Shown one piece after another: positions 15,175 through 23,177 of a DNA stretch of 39,537 bases. The notes under the pieces are model-generated. The model was not told where the DNA came from and searched no databases. It was given only the letters and a program-made list of their open reading frames with translations. The number at the start of each line of letters is the position of its first letter. Within the stretch, counting starts at the first letter, position 1. A program made the translations under genes and the position numbers. Origin of the DNA: JAAYAY01 sp964429355 (GTDB lineage Bacteria; Planctomycetota; Planctomycetia; Pirellulales; Thermoguttaceae); assembly GCA_964429355.1 (NCBI GenBank), contig CAYSCH010000037.1, positions 1 through 39,537 on the forward strand, written 5' to 3'.

Positions 15175-15581
15175 CGCAAATTCCTTGTACCAAACATCGG
15201 ACCCGCCGCGGGTGGGTCTTGTGAGTCGATTATTCTTGCCCCGTCGCCTCGGTTCCGACGCGACACTTTGACAGGGCGATCGATCGCGCAATTTACCGCC
15301 AGGGCGTAATCTGGACGGTGAGGCGCTGCGGGAGCCGACCGATGGAAGAAACCGCCGCCGCTGAGACCCTTTTTTTGACTGAACAAACGCGGGTCGCCAA
15401 CCTCCGAACCGGACTCCGAAGCACGTCCTCTCCTGAGGAATGCGGCACTCCTCATGAGATTGTATGCCTGCAAGCAATCAGCCGGCCGAAAAAGCACCTT
15501 CCATCACGACCCCCCAATTCATGGGGAGAAGTGGCGAGGAACTGAGGGGGCCGGCAGTCGCTTACGCCCCCCCTTCTCCGG
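15175..15581. other. Intergenic region, no gene seen
   Basis: This 407-bp stretch separates fabI from the acyl-CoA dehydrogenase gene. It contains a 6-bp inverted repeat TGAGGA/TCCTCA with a 9-nt loop at 15434-15454, possibly a terminator for the upstream operon. No coding signal or clear promoter is seen. Confidence 0.45.
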
Positions 15582-17321
15582 TCAACTGGCGGATGGCACC
15601 GGGCCGGCCAGCAACGGATAGGCGTCCAGTGGTGTCGTGTCGCCCGACATGATCATGGCCAGATCGGCCTGCATCTGAGCCAATCCCTTCTGAATGTACC
15701 GTTTGGCGACCAGCTTCTTGCGTTCGCACTTCACCGCCTGGCCGAGAAATAGGTGTCCGCAGATCACCGTGATGGCCGAATCGACAAGCCTGCGACCTGA
15801 AAAATCGAGGTACGCGGTCGATTGAGTCTTGACGAACTTGACGGCCTCGAGAATGCTCGTTCGGGCATCGACAAGTTTCTGCTTCAGAGCCGCCAGGTCG
15901 GCATCCTCGTATTCGGCCTGCTCCAGTTCCCCCGAGTAGTTCTCGAAGGTGCCGGAAGACACGCCGCGGACGGCCGCCACGATCTGGAGCTGGCTCGTCC
16001 CTTCGTAAATGGTGGTGATCCTCGCATCCCGCAAGTAACGCTCGGCCGCGTAGTCTTTCATGTACCCGGATCCGCCCAGGACCTGGATCGTGGTATCCGT
16101 CACATAGCAGCACGTTTCCGAGGCGTAGTACTTGCTCATGGGGGTGAGCATCGCGTTCAGTCGCTTGAAGCTCCGCGACCTGTGCTTTCGTTCTTTCTCC
16201 TGCTCCTTGTCGAGCTTGGAGTATTCGAGCATCCGCAGGTTGTTGTTTTCGAAGTCGCACATCCGGCTGCTCGCGTAGGTCAACGCCCGCGCCGCCTCGA
16301 TCGCGATCTGCATGTCGATTACCATCTCGGCCACCGCCGGGAGGTTCTCAATGGGGCCGCCAAACTGCTGGCGTGTGTGCGCGTAGGTCCGCGCGAGGCG
16401 GTAGGCGGCTTCGGCGATCCCGAGGCTCTGGGAAGCGATTCCTATTCGTGCTCCGTTCATCAGAGCGAGAACATAGGTGATCAACCCCCGCTGTCGTTCG
16501 CCGATAAGCCGGGCCGGCGTGTCCTGGTAGACGAGTTCACATGTCGGCGAACCGTGGATGCCGAGCTTGTTTTCCAGGTGGCGAACGCGCACCTTATCCG
16601 ACCGTTCCGAGATGAACAGGCTCAAACCGCGCCCGTCACTGATCTCCGGCTCGCTTCGAGCCAGAGTCAGCAGGATGTCGCCGCACCCGTTGGTAATGAA
16701 CCGCTTGACGCCGTTCAGATACCAATTGCCGTTTTCGTCCTGGTGAGCGCGAAGCCGAACCGCCTGCAGGTCGCTGCCGGCATCCGGCTCGGTCAGCACC
16801 ATGGCGCCGGTCACTTTTCCCTCCGAGAACCGGGGCAGGATCTCATCTTTGATCTCTTCGCTCGCAAAGGCGTTGATGGTCTCAGCGATCCCCTGCAGGC
16901 CGAACAGATTCATGAAGGAACCGTCCGCCCGGCTGACGATCTCCGTCGCCATCGTGTAAAGGAGATTGGGGCAATTCAGGCCGCCGTACTGGCGCGGCAA
17001 GGTGAACCCCATCATGTCGGCCTGAGTCAGCCGGTCGAGATTCTTCTGCACCAGCGGATGGAGCGTGACCGTGCCATCCTCGTTGAGCGTGTTGCCCTCG
17101 CGGTCGACCTCTTCGGCGCTGGGAGCGATTGTCTCTGCAGCCACCTCGCCGACGATCTCCAGGATCCGCCGGTAGTTGTCCACCATGTCGGCCGGGCTGT
17201 CGGGCACGTAATCGGCCTGTCCGTTGCGCGTGTCCAGCTCCTGGATCTCCGCTACTTCTTCCAGCCCCATGTGATCGAACAGAAACTGGATGTCTTGATT
17301 ATCGAGAAAGAAGTTCGCCAC
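15582..17321 (-). CDS. Acyl-CoA dehydrogenase with C-terminal extension
   Basis: The protein has 579 residues, longer than the usual 380 of short-chain enzymes and like the FadE-type proteins with an extra C-terminal helical domain. GAMVLTEPDAGSDLQAV is the FAD-binding signature in the middle beta domain. ARTYAHTRQQFGGPI and QVLGGSGYMKDYAAERYLRD lie in the C-terminal helical domain, and the second carries the conserved Arg-Asp flavin contacts. The nearby IYEGTSQLQ stretch is where many family members place the catalytic glutamate. The start is the GTG at 17321 with GGGAG 7 nt upstream; a TTG at 17327 is too close to that site. It is the last gene of etfB-etfA-acd, so it should pass electrons to the adjacent ETF. 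The exact acyl-chain specificity cannot be told. Confidence 0.92.
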   Translation of the reverse strand: MANFFLDNQDIQFLFDHMGLEEVAEIQELDTRNGQADYVPDSPADMVDNYRRILEIVGEVAAETIAPSAEEVDREGNTLNEDGTVTLHPLVQKNLDRLTQADMMGFTLPRQYGGLNCPNLLYTMATEIVSRADGSFMNLFGLQGIAETINAFASEEIKDEILPRFSEGKVTGAMVLTEPDAGSDLQAVRLRAHQDENGNWYLNGVKRFITNGCGDILLTLARSEPEISDGRGLSLFISERSDKVRVRHLENKLGIHGSPTCELVYQDTPARLIGERQRGLITYVLALMNGARIGIASQSLGIAEAAYRLARTYAHTRQQFGGPIENLPAVAEMVIDMQIAIEAARALTYASSRMCDFENNNLRMLEYSKLDKEQEKERKHRSRSFKRLNAMLTPMSKYYASETCCYVTDTTIQVLGGSGYMKDYAAERYLRDARITTIYEGTSQLQIVAAVRGVSSGTFENYSGELEQAEYEDADLAALKQKLVDARTSILEAVKFVKTQSTAYLDFSGRRLVDSAITVICGHLFLGQAVKCERKKLVAKRYIQKGLAQMQADLAMIMSGDTTPLDAYPLLAGPVPSAS

Positions 17322-17388
17322 CGGCAAGCTCCCAAAATTGGTTGTAAGGGTTCAGGAATCAGGAAGTTGGAGTCCAGGCTTCTGCCTG

Positions 17389-18417
17389 CTATTTCCTTTC
17401 CTTGAGTGCCTTGATCATCATCGGAATGACCTGGTTCAGGTCGCCCACGATCCCGTACTGAGCGACCGAGAAGATAGGGGCGTCGGGATCTTTGTTGATG
17501 GCGATAATCTTGGCCGACTCTTCCATGCCGGCCCGGTGCTGCACCGCGCCCGAAATGCCCGCCGCAATATACAGCGCCGGCCGGACCGTCGTGCCGGTCT
17601 GGCCGATTTGATGCTCCTTGCCGATGAATCCGCCGTCCACAGCGGCACGGCTTGCTCCCACCGCCCCGCCGATCGCGCCGGCCAGCTCGCGTATCAGCTT
17701 GAAGTTCTCCTTGCTGCCCACTCCGCCGCCCCCCGCAACGATCACGCGAGCTCCCTTCAGATTGACCGTCCTGGGCTCGATGTGGCGCTCGATCAACTTG
17801 ACCGCCATCAGGGTCTCGTCGATCTGCACCTTCTCGGCGCGGACCTCCCCCCGGCGTGCCCGATCCAGCTCGCCCATCGCCATCACGCCTTCGCGAACCG
17901 TGGCCATCTGGGGCCACATGTCGTAGTTGACGATCGTGGCGATGATGTTTCCACCGAAGGCCGGTCGAATTTGCAGCAGGAGATTCTCGTGCGTCTGGCC
18001 GGTCTTCGGATCGGTCACGTCCGCAATGTCCAGATCGGTGCAGTCGGCGGTCATGCCGGCCAGGGCCTCGGATGCCACCCGCGGCGCCAAGTCGCGACCC
18101 AGCGGAGTCGCCCCGTAGATCACCATCTGCGGCTTGTGCCTGCCAATCAACTCCACCACCACCCGCGCATAGGGACTCGTCTGGTAGTGACTCAGCTTCG
18201 GATCGTCCACCAGGTAGACCACGTCGGCTCCGTAGCCAATGAGCGTGTCGCAGAGGCCTCGCACGTTCGCACCAGGCAACACGGCGCCCATCTTCACGCC
18301 GAGCCGGTCGGCCAGTTCGCGGGCCTTCCCGCAAAGCTCCAGCGACACATCGTGCAACCGGCCCTCTTCCTGTTCGGCATATACCCAGACTTCACCCTTG
18401 CGGTTTACTTCAATCAT
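17389..18417 (-). CDS. etfA: Electron transfer flavoprotein alpha subunit
   Basis: This encodes 342 residues. The C-terminal FAD-binding signature is clear: ARVIVAGGGGVGSKENFKLI, then EHQIGQTGTTVRPALYIAAG, then ISGAVQHRAGM and AINKDPDAPIFSVAQYGIVG. The N-terminal half has the usual ETF alpha/beta fold (VWVYAEQEEGRLHDVSLEL). With EtfB it takes electrons from acyl-CoA dehydrogenase and hands them to an ETF-quinone oxidoreductase, which is not in this window. It starts 62 bp after etfB and ends 67 bp before the dehydrogenase gene. Whether this ETF is of the plain or the bifurcating type is not clear from the visible sequence. Confidence 0.95.
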   Translation of the reverse strand: MIEVNRKGEVWVYAEQEEGRLHDVSLELCGKARELADRLGVKMGAVLPGANVRGLCDTLIGYGADVVYLVDDPKLSHYQTSPYARVVVELIGRHKPQMVIYGATPLGRDLAPRVASEALAGMTADCTDLDIADVTDPKTGQTHENLLLQIRPAFGGNIIATIVNYDMWPQMATVREGVMAMGELDRARRGEVRAEKVQIDETLMAVKLIERHIEPRTVNLKGARVIVAGGGGVGSKENFKLIRELAGAIGGAVGASRAAVDGGFIGKEHQIGQTGTTVRPALYIAAGISGAVQHRAGMEESAKIIAINKDPDAPIFSVAQYGIVGDLNQVIPMMIKALKERK

Positions 18418-18479
18418 GGTCTCTATCCGCGTGAATATTCCGATCGCAGCCGATCGGTTGAGATGTGTTCAATGGGGAA

Positions 18480-19394
18480 TCAACCGAGCGTGCGGTCGAC
18501 AACCAACTCGTGGATCATCTGACGCACGCCGCTTTCCGTCGGCGGAACGTCCGTGTAGCCTTCCTTCGTAAGAACAATCGCCTGAACACGGAATACCTTC
18601 GTCGGCGAACCCGCCAGGCCGCATCGGTTCAGGTCGGCCTGGATGTCATCCAGGTCCCACTGCTCGATCGGATACTTGGCCTCTCGCTGCAAAGCCATGC
18701 GACGGTCCACTTCAGCCTGCCGCTCTTCGTCCGTGGCCTCAGGCATCAGCCGCCGAACCTCCATGGCGAGCTCCGATGGAACACGGGCTTTCTTGTAACG
18801 CATCACCCGCCGAGCCGCCTGCGGGCGGGGCTCGTTCGCCGTTTCGATGACCGTCACCAGGACCGGCAACCGGGCCTCCACAATCTCCCAGCCGTTGCCC
18901 ACGTTCCGGCGAATCCGAACCGTATCGCCGTCCACAGAAACCAGCTTCTCCAGATAGGTGATCTGGGGAATTCCCAGCTTCTCCGCTGTCTGGGGCCCTA
19001 CCTGGGCCGTGTCGCCATCGATCGCCTGACGGCCACAGAAGACAAAATCATATGACCCGATCGTCCTGATCGCCTGACTGATGATGTAGCTCGTGGCCAA
19101 CGTGTCACTGGCCGCCGCACGGCGATCCGTCAGCAAGATCGCACGGTCTGCCCCACGGAACAGGCAATCTCGTAACACATCTGCTGCCTTGGGGGGGCCC
19201 ATCGTCAACGCTGTGACCGTGCCGCCATAGCTTTCCTTGATCTCCAGGGCGGTCTCCAGGGCGTGAAGATCTTCCGGATTGAAAATTGTCGGCAACGCAG
19301 CGCGATTGACAGTCCCGTCTTCCTTCATCGCTTCGGCCGTTACGTTGGCCGTGTCCGGAACCTGCTTCACGCAGACGATACTGTGATAGGCCAC
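18480..19394 (-). CDS. etfB: Electron transfer flavoprotein beta subunit
   Basis: This 304-residue protein opens with SIVCVKQVPDTANV, the typical EtfB start, and has FNPEDLHALETALEIKE, TALTMGPPKAADVLRDCLFR and FCGRQAIDGDTAQVGPQTAE, the last being the conserved nucleotide-binding stretch. It is 40-50 residues longer than common EtfB; the excess is C-terminal (about 215-304, with ATDEERQAEVDRRM and QWDLDDIQADLNRCGLAGSP). That part includes the arm that docks onto EtfA and, in this lineage, extra residues. The GTG start at 19394 has GGAG 8 nt upstream. It is the first gene of the operon, behind a strong promoter. The AMP that EtfB usually binds may be replaced by a second FAD in bifurcating types; I cannot decide. 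Confidence 0.95.
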   Translation of the reverse strand: MAYHSIVCVKQVPDTANVTAEAMKEDGTVNRAALPTIFNPEDLHALETALEIKESYGGTVTALTMGPPKAADVLRDCLFRGADRAILLTDRRAAASDTLATSYIISQAIRTIGSYDFVFCGRQAIDGDTAQVGPQTAEKLGIPQITYLEKLVSVDGDTVRIRRNVGNGWEIVEARLPVLVTVIETANEPRPQAARRVMRYKKARVPSELAMEVRRLMPEATDEERQAEVDRRMALQREAKYPIEQWDLDDIQADLNRCGLAGSPTKVFRVQAIVLTKEGYTDVPPTESGVRQMIHELVVDRTLG

Positions 19395-19433
19395 AACTCT
19401 TACTCCGAGTCACTAGGCTGGGTAAAACCCGCA

Positions 19434-19463
19434 ACATTATCACTTGACCAACACATGGTCAAG
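19434..19463 (-). promoter_or_regulatory. Promoter of the etfB-etfA-acd operon with overlapping inverted repeat
   Basis: On the minus strand TTGACC (19457-19462) lies 17 nt from TAATGT (19434-19439), which is preceded by TGA to give an extended -10. The inverted repeat CTTGACC-N7-GGTCAAG (19443-19463) covers the -35. The predicted start of transcription is near 19427. The overlap suits control by a repressor dimer. Confidence 0.5.
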
Positions 19464-19608
19464 CCCCCAAGAGTCAAAATAGGAGATTCAGATAATATAG
19501 AGGTGGCAATTCAGCCATTCCTGGGGCCGGCGAGCGATTCCTGCGACACGGCCGGTAACAGACCCCCCAACCAAGGCGAACGGCGCAATCAACCTGATGT
19601 CATTCTGT

Positions 19609-19637
19609 TTGAGCCATCCGAACATGTTGATTACAAT
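19609..19637 (+). promoter_or_regulatory. Candidate promoter of the sigma-54 activator gene
   Basis: TTGAGC (19609-19614) and TACAAT (19632-19637) are spaced by 17 nt, matching four and five of six consensus positions. The 5' leader would be about 93 nt. Confidence 0.4.
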
Positions 19638-19736
19638 GCCACCCAAGGAATCTCCCATTCCGTATCGACCGTTTTCTGACGTCAAACTTGACAGGAACTC
19701 CCGACCGCAACGGTTTTGGACCCCTCGAGGCATATC

Positions 19737-21671
19737 ATGAGCCACCGACCTGGACACCGGCTCGAGTCGTGTGCCATTCCCGCCCAACAGGCCGCTGCGG
19801 CCGGCGAGGTTCTTCTCGACGCCGCCGGGGCAAAGGATCGGTCAGATTTCCTCGCACGCCTCGTCGCTCGGCTCCAGGGCGCCTGTCAGGCTGAAGTGGC
19901 CGTCATCCTCCACGCAGCGGCCGGGCAGTGGAACCAGGTCGCCCAGGGCGGCAACCATACCCGAGTCCCTCAGGAACTCCTAGCCGAAGCCATGGATCGG
20001 GAGGAAATCGTCTCCGCCGGCGTCTGGGTAGCCGTTCCACTCGGAGCTTCCGACGACATGGCTGAGGTGCTCGCGGTTCGTACGGCCGATTCCGCCAGGG
20101 CGGCCCAGGCCGCAGAAACGCTACGCACCCTGATGGAGGTTGTTCGGGTCGCCCTTTCGACCATGGAGTCTCGCCTGGCCGACCAGCGGCGCGTCGGTCA
20201 ACTGGAAGCCCTGCTCGCGATCGCCAACCAGTGGAACCAGACTCGGGAGGTTGGACCGCTGCTGGAGCAGATGGCCGCGGCAGCCACGCGACTGCTTCAA
20301 GCCGACCGGGCCAGCATCTTCCTCTGGGACAAACGGGCCAGAACTCTCGTGGGCCGACCGGCGCTCGGCGTGAAAAAGGGCGAACTTCGCGTGCCCGACA
20401 ATCGCGGCGTGGTTGGCCAGGTGGTCCAGACGGGGCAGCCCTTGCGTGTCGACTCAACCACCGAGCCCGAGCGGATCAATCGTCAGGTCGACGAAGCCCT
20501 GGGCTATCGAACGAAGACGATCCTCTGCGTGCCGCTCAGGAGCCGGTCGGGGGAGGTGATCGGTGCCTTCGAATTGATCAACAAGACGGAGGGAGCCTTT
20601 GGGAGCGAAGATGAGGCCGTTCTTTCCGAACTGGCGGAACACGCCGTGATCGCTCTGGAAAACGCCCAGGACCGCCAGAAGCTCCTCTCGAACAGTCGCC
20701 AGATCGCTGACCAGGCCGCTGATCGCGTGGCGATGATCGGCGAAAGCCCGGCCATTCAGGCCCTTCGCTCGATCGTCCAGCGGGTGGCCGACACCGACTT
20801 GGCCGTGCTCATCCTGGGCGAGAACGGGACCGGCAAGGAGGTCGTTGCCCAGTTGATTCACTACCTCAGCGATCGGCGCGCCAAGCCGTTCATTGCAGTC
20901 AACTGCGGCGCCATCCCCGATACCCTCGCCGAAAGCGAGCTCTTCGGCCACGAAAAAGGGGCCTTTACCGACGCCTACGAAATGCGCCCCGGCAAATTCG
21001 AACTGGCCGCCGACGGCACCTTGTTTCTCGACGAAATCGGCGACCTGAGCACGAGCGGCCAGGCCAAGCTCTTGCGAGTCCTCGAAGAAAAGCTCCTCGT
21101 ACGAGTGGGCGGATCCACGCCGATTGCCACCGATTCACGGGTGATCGCCGCTACCAATCAGGGTCTTGCCCGCATGGTCGGCGAGAAACGGTTCCGCGAG
21201 GACCTGTACTTCCGGCTCAACGTGGTGACTCTGGAGATTCCCCCTCTGCGCGAACGGGGAGATGATGTCCTGCTCCTGGCCCGCCATTTCCTCGCCGAAT
21301 TCTGCCAAAGAGTTCGCCGCTCCGTGCCCGTCTTGTCGCCCACCGCCGTGGCTCGCCTGAAATCGCACCCCTGGCCGGGAAACGTCCGCGAGCTTCGAAA
21401 CCTGATGGAGCGCCTGGCGTACCTTTCCACTTCCGAACGCGTTGAGGCCGAGGATCTGGCTTTCATTCTCTCCCCGAAGGAGGAGGGCGCCCTGGTGACG
21501 GCCCCAGGCCTTCCGCTGACCGACGCCACCACGGATTTCCAGATCAAGTACATTGAGCAGGCGATCCGCCGCGCCGCTGGCAACATGAGCGAGGCCGCCA
21601 AGGCACTCGGCCTGCATCGATCGAATCTCTACCGGAAGATGCGGCAGCTCAACATGCCCGTGCCTCGCTGA
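19737..21671 (+). CDS. GAF-domain sigma-54-dependent transcriptional activator (bEBP)
   Basis: The protein has 644 residues. Residues about 20-145 look like a first, degenerate GAF-type sensor domain and about 155-315 are a clear GAF domain (LLQADRASIFLWDKRARTLV, GVVGQVVQTGQPLRV, ILCVPL). Residues about 333-570 are the AAA+ domain: Walker A GENGTGKE (361-368), the sigma-54 contact loop as GAFTDA (408-413) in place of GAFTGA, Walker B TLFLDEIGDL, and FREDLYFRLNVV. Residues about 605-640 are a Fis-type HTH (NMSEAAKALGLHRSNLYRKM). It remodels closed sigma-54 RNA polymerase complexes in response to whatever its GAF domain senses. The start is the ATG at 19737, with GAGG 6 nt upstream; an upstream TTG at 19716 is rejected. 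There is no receiver domain. Confidence 0.95.
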   Translation: MSHRPGHRLESCAIPAQQAAAAGEVLLDAAGAKDRSDFLARLVARLQGACQAEVAVILHAAAGQWNQVAQGGNHTRVPQELLAEAMDREEIVSAGVWVAVPLGASDDMAEVLAVRTADSARAAQAAETLRTLMEVVRVALSTMESRLADQRRVGQLEALLAIANQWNQTREVGPLLEQMAAAATRLLQADRASIFLWDKRARTLVGRPALGVKKGELRVPDNRGVVGQVVQTGQPLRVDSTTEPERINRQVDEALGYRTKTILCVPLRSRSGEVIGAFELINKTEGAFGSEDEAVLSELAEHAVIALENAQDRQKLLSNSRQIADQAADRVAMIGESPAIQALRSIVQRVADTDLAVLILGENGTGKEVVAQLIHYLSDRRAKPFIAVNCGAIPDTLAESELFGHEKGAFTDAYEMRPGKFELAADGTLFLDEIGDLSTSGQAKLLRVLEEKLLVRVGGSTPIATDSRVIAATNQGLARMVGEKRFREDLYFRLNVVTLEIPPLRERGDDVLLLARHFLAEFCQRVRRSVPVLSPTAVARLKSHPWPGNVRELRNLMERLAYLSTSERVEAEDLAFILSPKEEGALVTAPGLPLTDATTDFQIKYIEQAIRRAAGNMSEAAKALGLHRSNLYRKMRQLNMPVPR

Positions 21672-21731
21672 ACAAGCCAAATTCGCTGTACCCGAACCTC
21701 AAGGCGGTCTGAAACGGGCCGGCGGCTCCCG

Positions 21732-21760
21732 AATGGGGTTTGGCTGAGCCCCTTCCCATT
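21732..21760 (+). terminator. Possible terminator of the sigma-54 activator gene
   Basis: AATGGG and CCCATT form a 6-bp stem, and inner G and C runs can extend it. It lies 60 bp after the stop. No T-run of note follows. Confidence 0.3.
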
Positions 21761-21786
21761 TCGACCCCCCCCTCACAGACTCCCCC

Positions 21787-21814
21787 TTGAGGCGTGCGAA
21801 CCAAACGCTATGAT
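21787..21814 (+). promoter_or_regulatory. Promoter of tRNA-Lys
   Basis: TTGAGG (21787-21792) and TATGAT (21809-21814) are spaced by 16 nt, and the tRNA begins 25 nt after the -10. The -10 matches five of six positions. Confidence 0.6.
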
Positions 21815-21838
21815 AAGAGGTCTATCCCAGTGCGGGAG

Positions 21839-21911
<73 letters not shown>

Positions 21912-21918
21912 CTCAGAA

Positions 21919-21957
21919 AGCCTTGCGTAGCAACGAGTTACGTAAGGCTGTTTTTTT
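21919..21957 (+). terminator. Intrinsic terminator of tRNA-Lys
   Basis: AGCCTTGCGTA and TACGTAAGGCT form an 11-bp stem with one G-T wobble and a 9-nt loop, followed after one G by seven Ts (21951-21957). It begins 7 nt after the tRNA. Confidence 0.85.
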
Positions 21958-22292
21958 GGTCGCAGGCAGAAAATGGCCCGGTACTATGCTGGTGCAACGT
22001 TGCGACAAAATCCTTGTCGTCCGTAGCGTTGACAAACGCCCCCCCGACAAGGTGAACGATGGCACCGTTGGAACCAGTTTTGCCGGAATGTCCAATGCCA
22101 CAAGTTCTGATGCCCCAACGCATTCCTTGACTTCGCTGTCTGAGTCGCACATGCTGGATATAGATGGATTCTCTCTTTCACCGGCACGGATGGGCTGGGA
22201 AACCCGATATTGACTTGCTGGGGTTGGCTTCACGCCCATTTCTCGATTACGATCTCTCCCGAACCTCACCCCTTTCCACTTGAGACAGTTCA
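21958..22292. other. Intergenic region after the tRNA, no supported gene
   Basis: This 335-bp stretch lies between the tRNA terminator and the TA-like pair. Open frames exist on both strands, but none has a ribosome-binding site with a protein-like sequence. One minus frame (21938-22150) contains a hydrophobic Gly-rich patch and could be a remnant, but I cannot identify it. A weak promoter-like TTGGCT-18-TACGAT may precede the pair near 22220-22250. No direct repeat of the tRNA 3' end was found. Confidence 0.4.
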
Positions 22293-22766
22293 ATGACCAG
22301 CCATCGCTTGCTCCAAAAGCAGCGAGACCTTTACGACGAGCACACAGAGAGCCTCGAGTCGTGGGAGGCAGACCACGAAAAGGCGATGTTGTGTCGGGAT
22401 GTTGAGGACGCGATAAGCGTAGGGCTAGCGATCTTGTCAAACATCCGCCGGCATACTGAGGTATTGACTCGCCAATTTGACGGCTCCGAAGTCTCTTGGA
22501 ACCAGACCAAGGAAGTCGCCGGATGGTATACTTGGTGGCGACAAAGATCAGCCGTCTTGCTTGAGGTTGTCGAACGGTGTGAGAAGTGTGGTTACGTGGT
22601 GGCACACGCTGACAAACTTCGACGCAATTTTCGAGAAGTCTCGTTGATGAGCCTTGACGTAGACCGTGTGAGAGAATCGATTTCCTCGCTCCTTGAGGGC
22701 CGAGGGAAGCACGCAAAGCAGGCAATGGATGAGCTACGAGATCGTTTACGGCGAACGAGCTCTTGA
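22293..22766 (+). CDS. Unrecognised protein, candidate antitoxin of an overlapping gene pair
   Basis: This encodes 157 residues, largely helical and charged, with no signal peptide or membrane segment. The N-terminus (LLQKQRDLYDEHTESLESWE) and C-terminus (VRESISSLLEGRGKHAKQAM) could form coiled coils; the middle has WYTWWRQRSAVLLEVVERCE. No HTH, AbrB or Phd-type DNA-binding motif is evident. The gene overlaps the RelE/ParE-like gene by 38 bp in another frame, so the two are translated together. I do not recognise the family. The position argues for an antitoxin or a partner that neutralises or stabilises the second protein. It is longer than most antitoxins (70-100 residues). Confidence 0.65.
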   Translation: MTSHRLLQKQRDLYDEHTESLESWEADHEKAMLCRDVEDAISVGLAILSNIRRHTEVLTRQFDGSEVSWNQTKEVAGWYTWWRQRSAVLLEVVERCEKCGYVVAHADKLRRNFREVSLMSLDVDRVRESISSLLEGRGKHAKQAMDELRDRLRRTSS

Positions 22767-23034
22767 ACGCGTCTTTGAGTTTCTCAAGGAACATGCGGCT
22801 CATGATCTTATCGACCAAATAGACGTGGCGATGGACCGGCTTGCGGAACAACCGGTCTTGTTGAGCAAGGTCTCCAGGTTTCCGTATCCAAACCGCGGGC
22901 AGTGCTACGACTTCCATTGCGTCCTCGGTCCAGGTCAACGGGTGCGTTTTCGGGTACATTTCTTGTTCGGTGCGGACGAGTCCACGTTGTACGTTTTTGA
23001 TGTGATCCCTAGTGATCCATACTACGCGCTTTGA
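22729..23034 (+). CDS. RelE/ParE-superfamily toxin-like protein
   Basis: The protein has 101 residues, the usual size of the RelE/ParE fold. The order fits: an N-terminal strand (SYEIVYGERAL), a helical hairpin (FEFLKEHAAHDLIDQIDVAM and RLAEQP), then strands ending in RVHFLFGADESTLYVFDVIP. FDVIP in the last strand is like the closing strand of ParE and RelE proteins, and RFRVHFLF carries the basic residues often used in catalysis. Members of the fold cut mRNA in the ribosome or poison gyrase; which applies here is unknown. The start is the ATG at 22729, inside the preceding gene. A longer frame from 22693 begins with residues unlike the fold. The convergent LRR gene ends 143 bp further on. 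Confidence 0.7.
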   Translation: MSYEIVYGERALERVFEFLKEHAAHDLIDQIDVAMDRLAEQPVLLSKVSRFPYPNRGQCYDFHCVLGPGQRVRFRVHFLFGADESTLYVFDVIPSDPYYAL

Positions 23035-23064
23035 CCTGCCGCCGGCCCAACCGCGGCCGCCCTC

Positions 23065-23080
23065 GGGTGTCAGGACACCC
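23065..23080. terminator. Small hairpin between convergent genes
   Basis: GGGTGT and ACACCC form a 6-bp stem with the loop CAGG. It lies 31 bp after the toxin-like gene and about 100 bp after the LRR gene. No T-run follows on either strand, so the terminator role is tentative. Confidence 0.3.
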
Positions 23081-23177
23081 ACTCAAGAACGCAAAAAACC
23101 CCGCGCTTCTCCTCGCTGCTCTGCCTCGCCACCGTCAACCTCCTCCAAGTGATTGGGATTCACAAATCACCCCGAGT

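Larger units (their letters stand above)
19395..19736. other. Divergent intergenic region between etfB and the sigma-54 activator
   Basis: This 342-bp stretch carries the two face-away promoters listed separately, at 19434-19463 (minus) and 19609-19637 (plus). No -24/-12 sigma-54 promoter (GG-N10-GC) was convincing, so the adjacent activator probably does not act here. No small gene is seen. Confidence 0.5.

Noticed and set aside
15822..17405. 527-codon plus-strand ORF, and similar long ORFs opposite other genes (1485-2492, 28240-29517, 36322-37425)
   Set aside because: They are exact antisense shadows of well-identified genes and are rich in His, Arg and Gln, as is usual for reversed high-GC coding DNA.
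21913..23082. 389-codon minus-strand ORF
   Set aside because: It is antisense to the TA-like pair and to the region after the tRNA, has no protein-like pattern or ribosome-binding site, and is best explained as a high-GC shadow.
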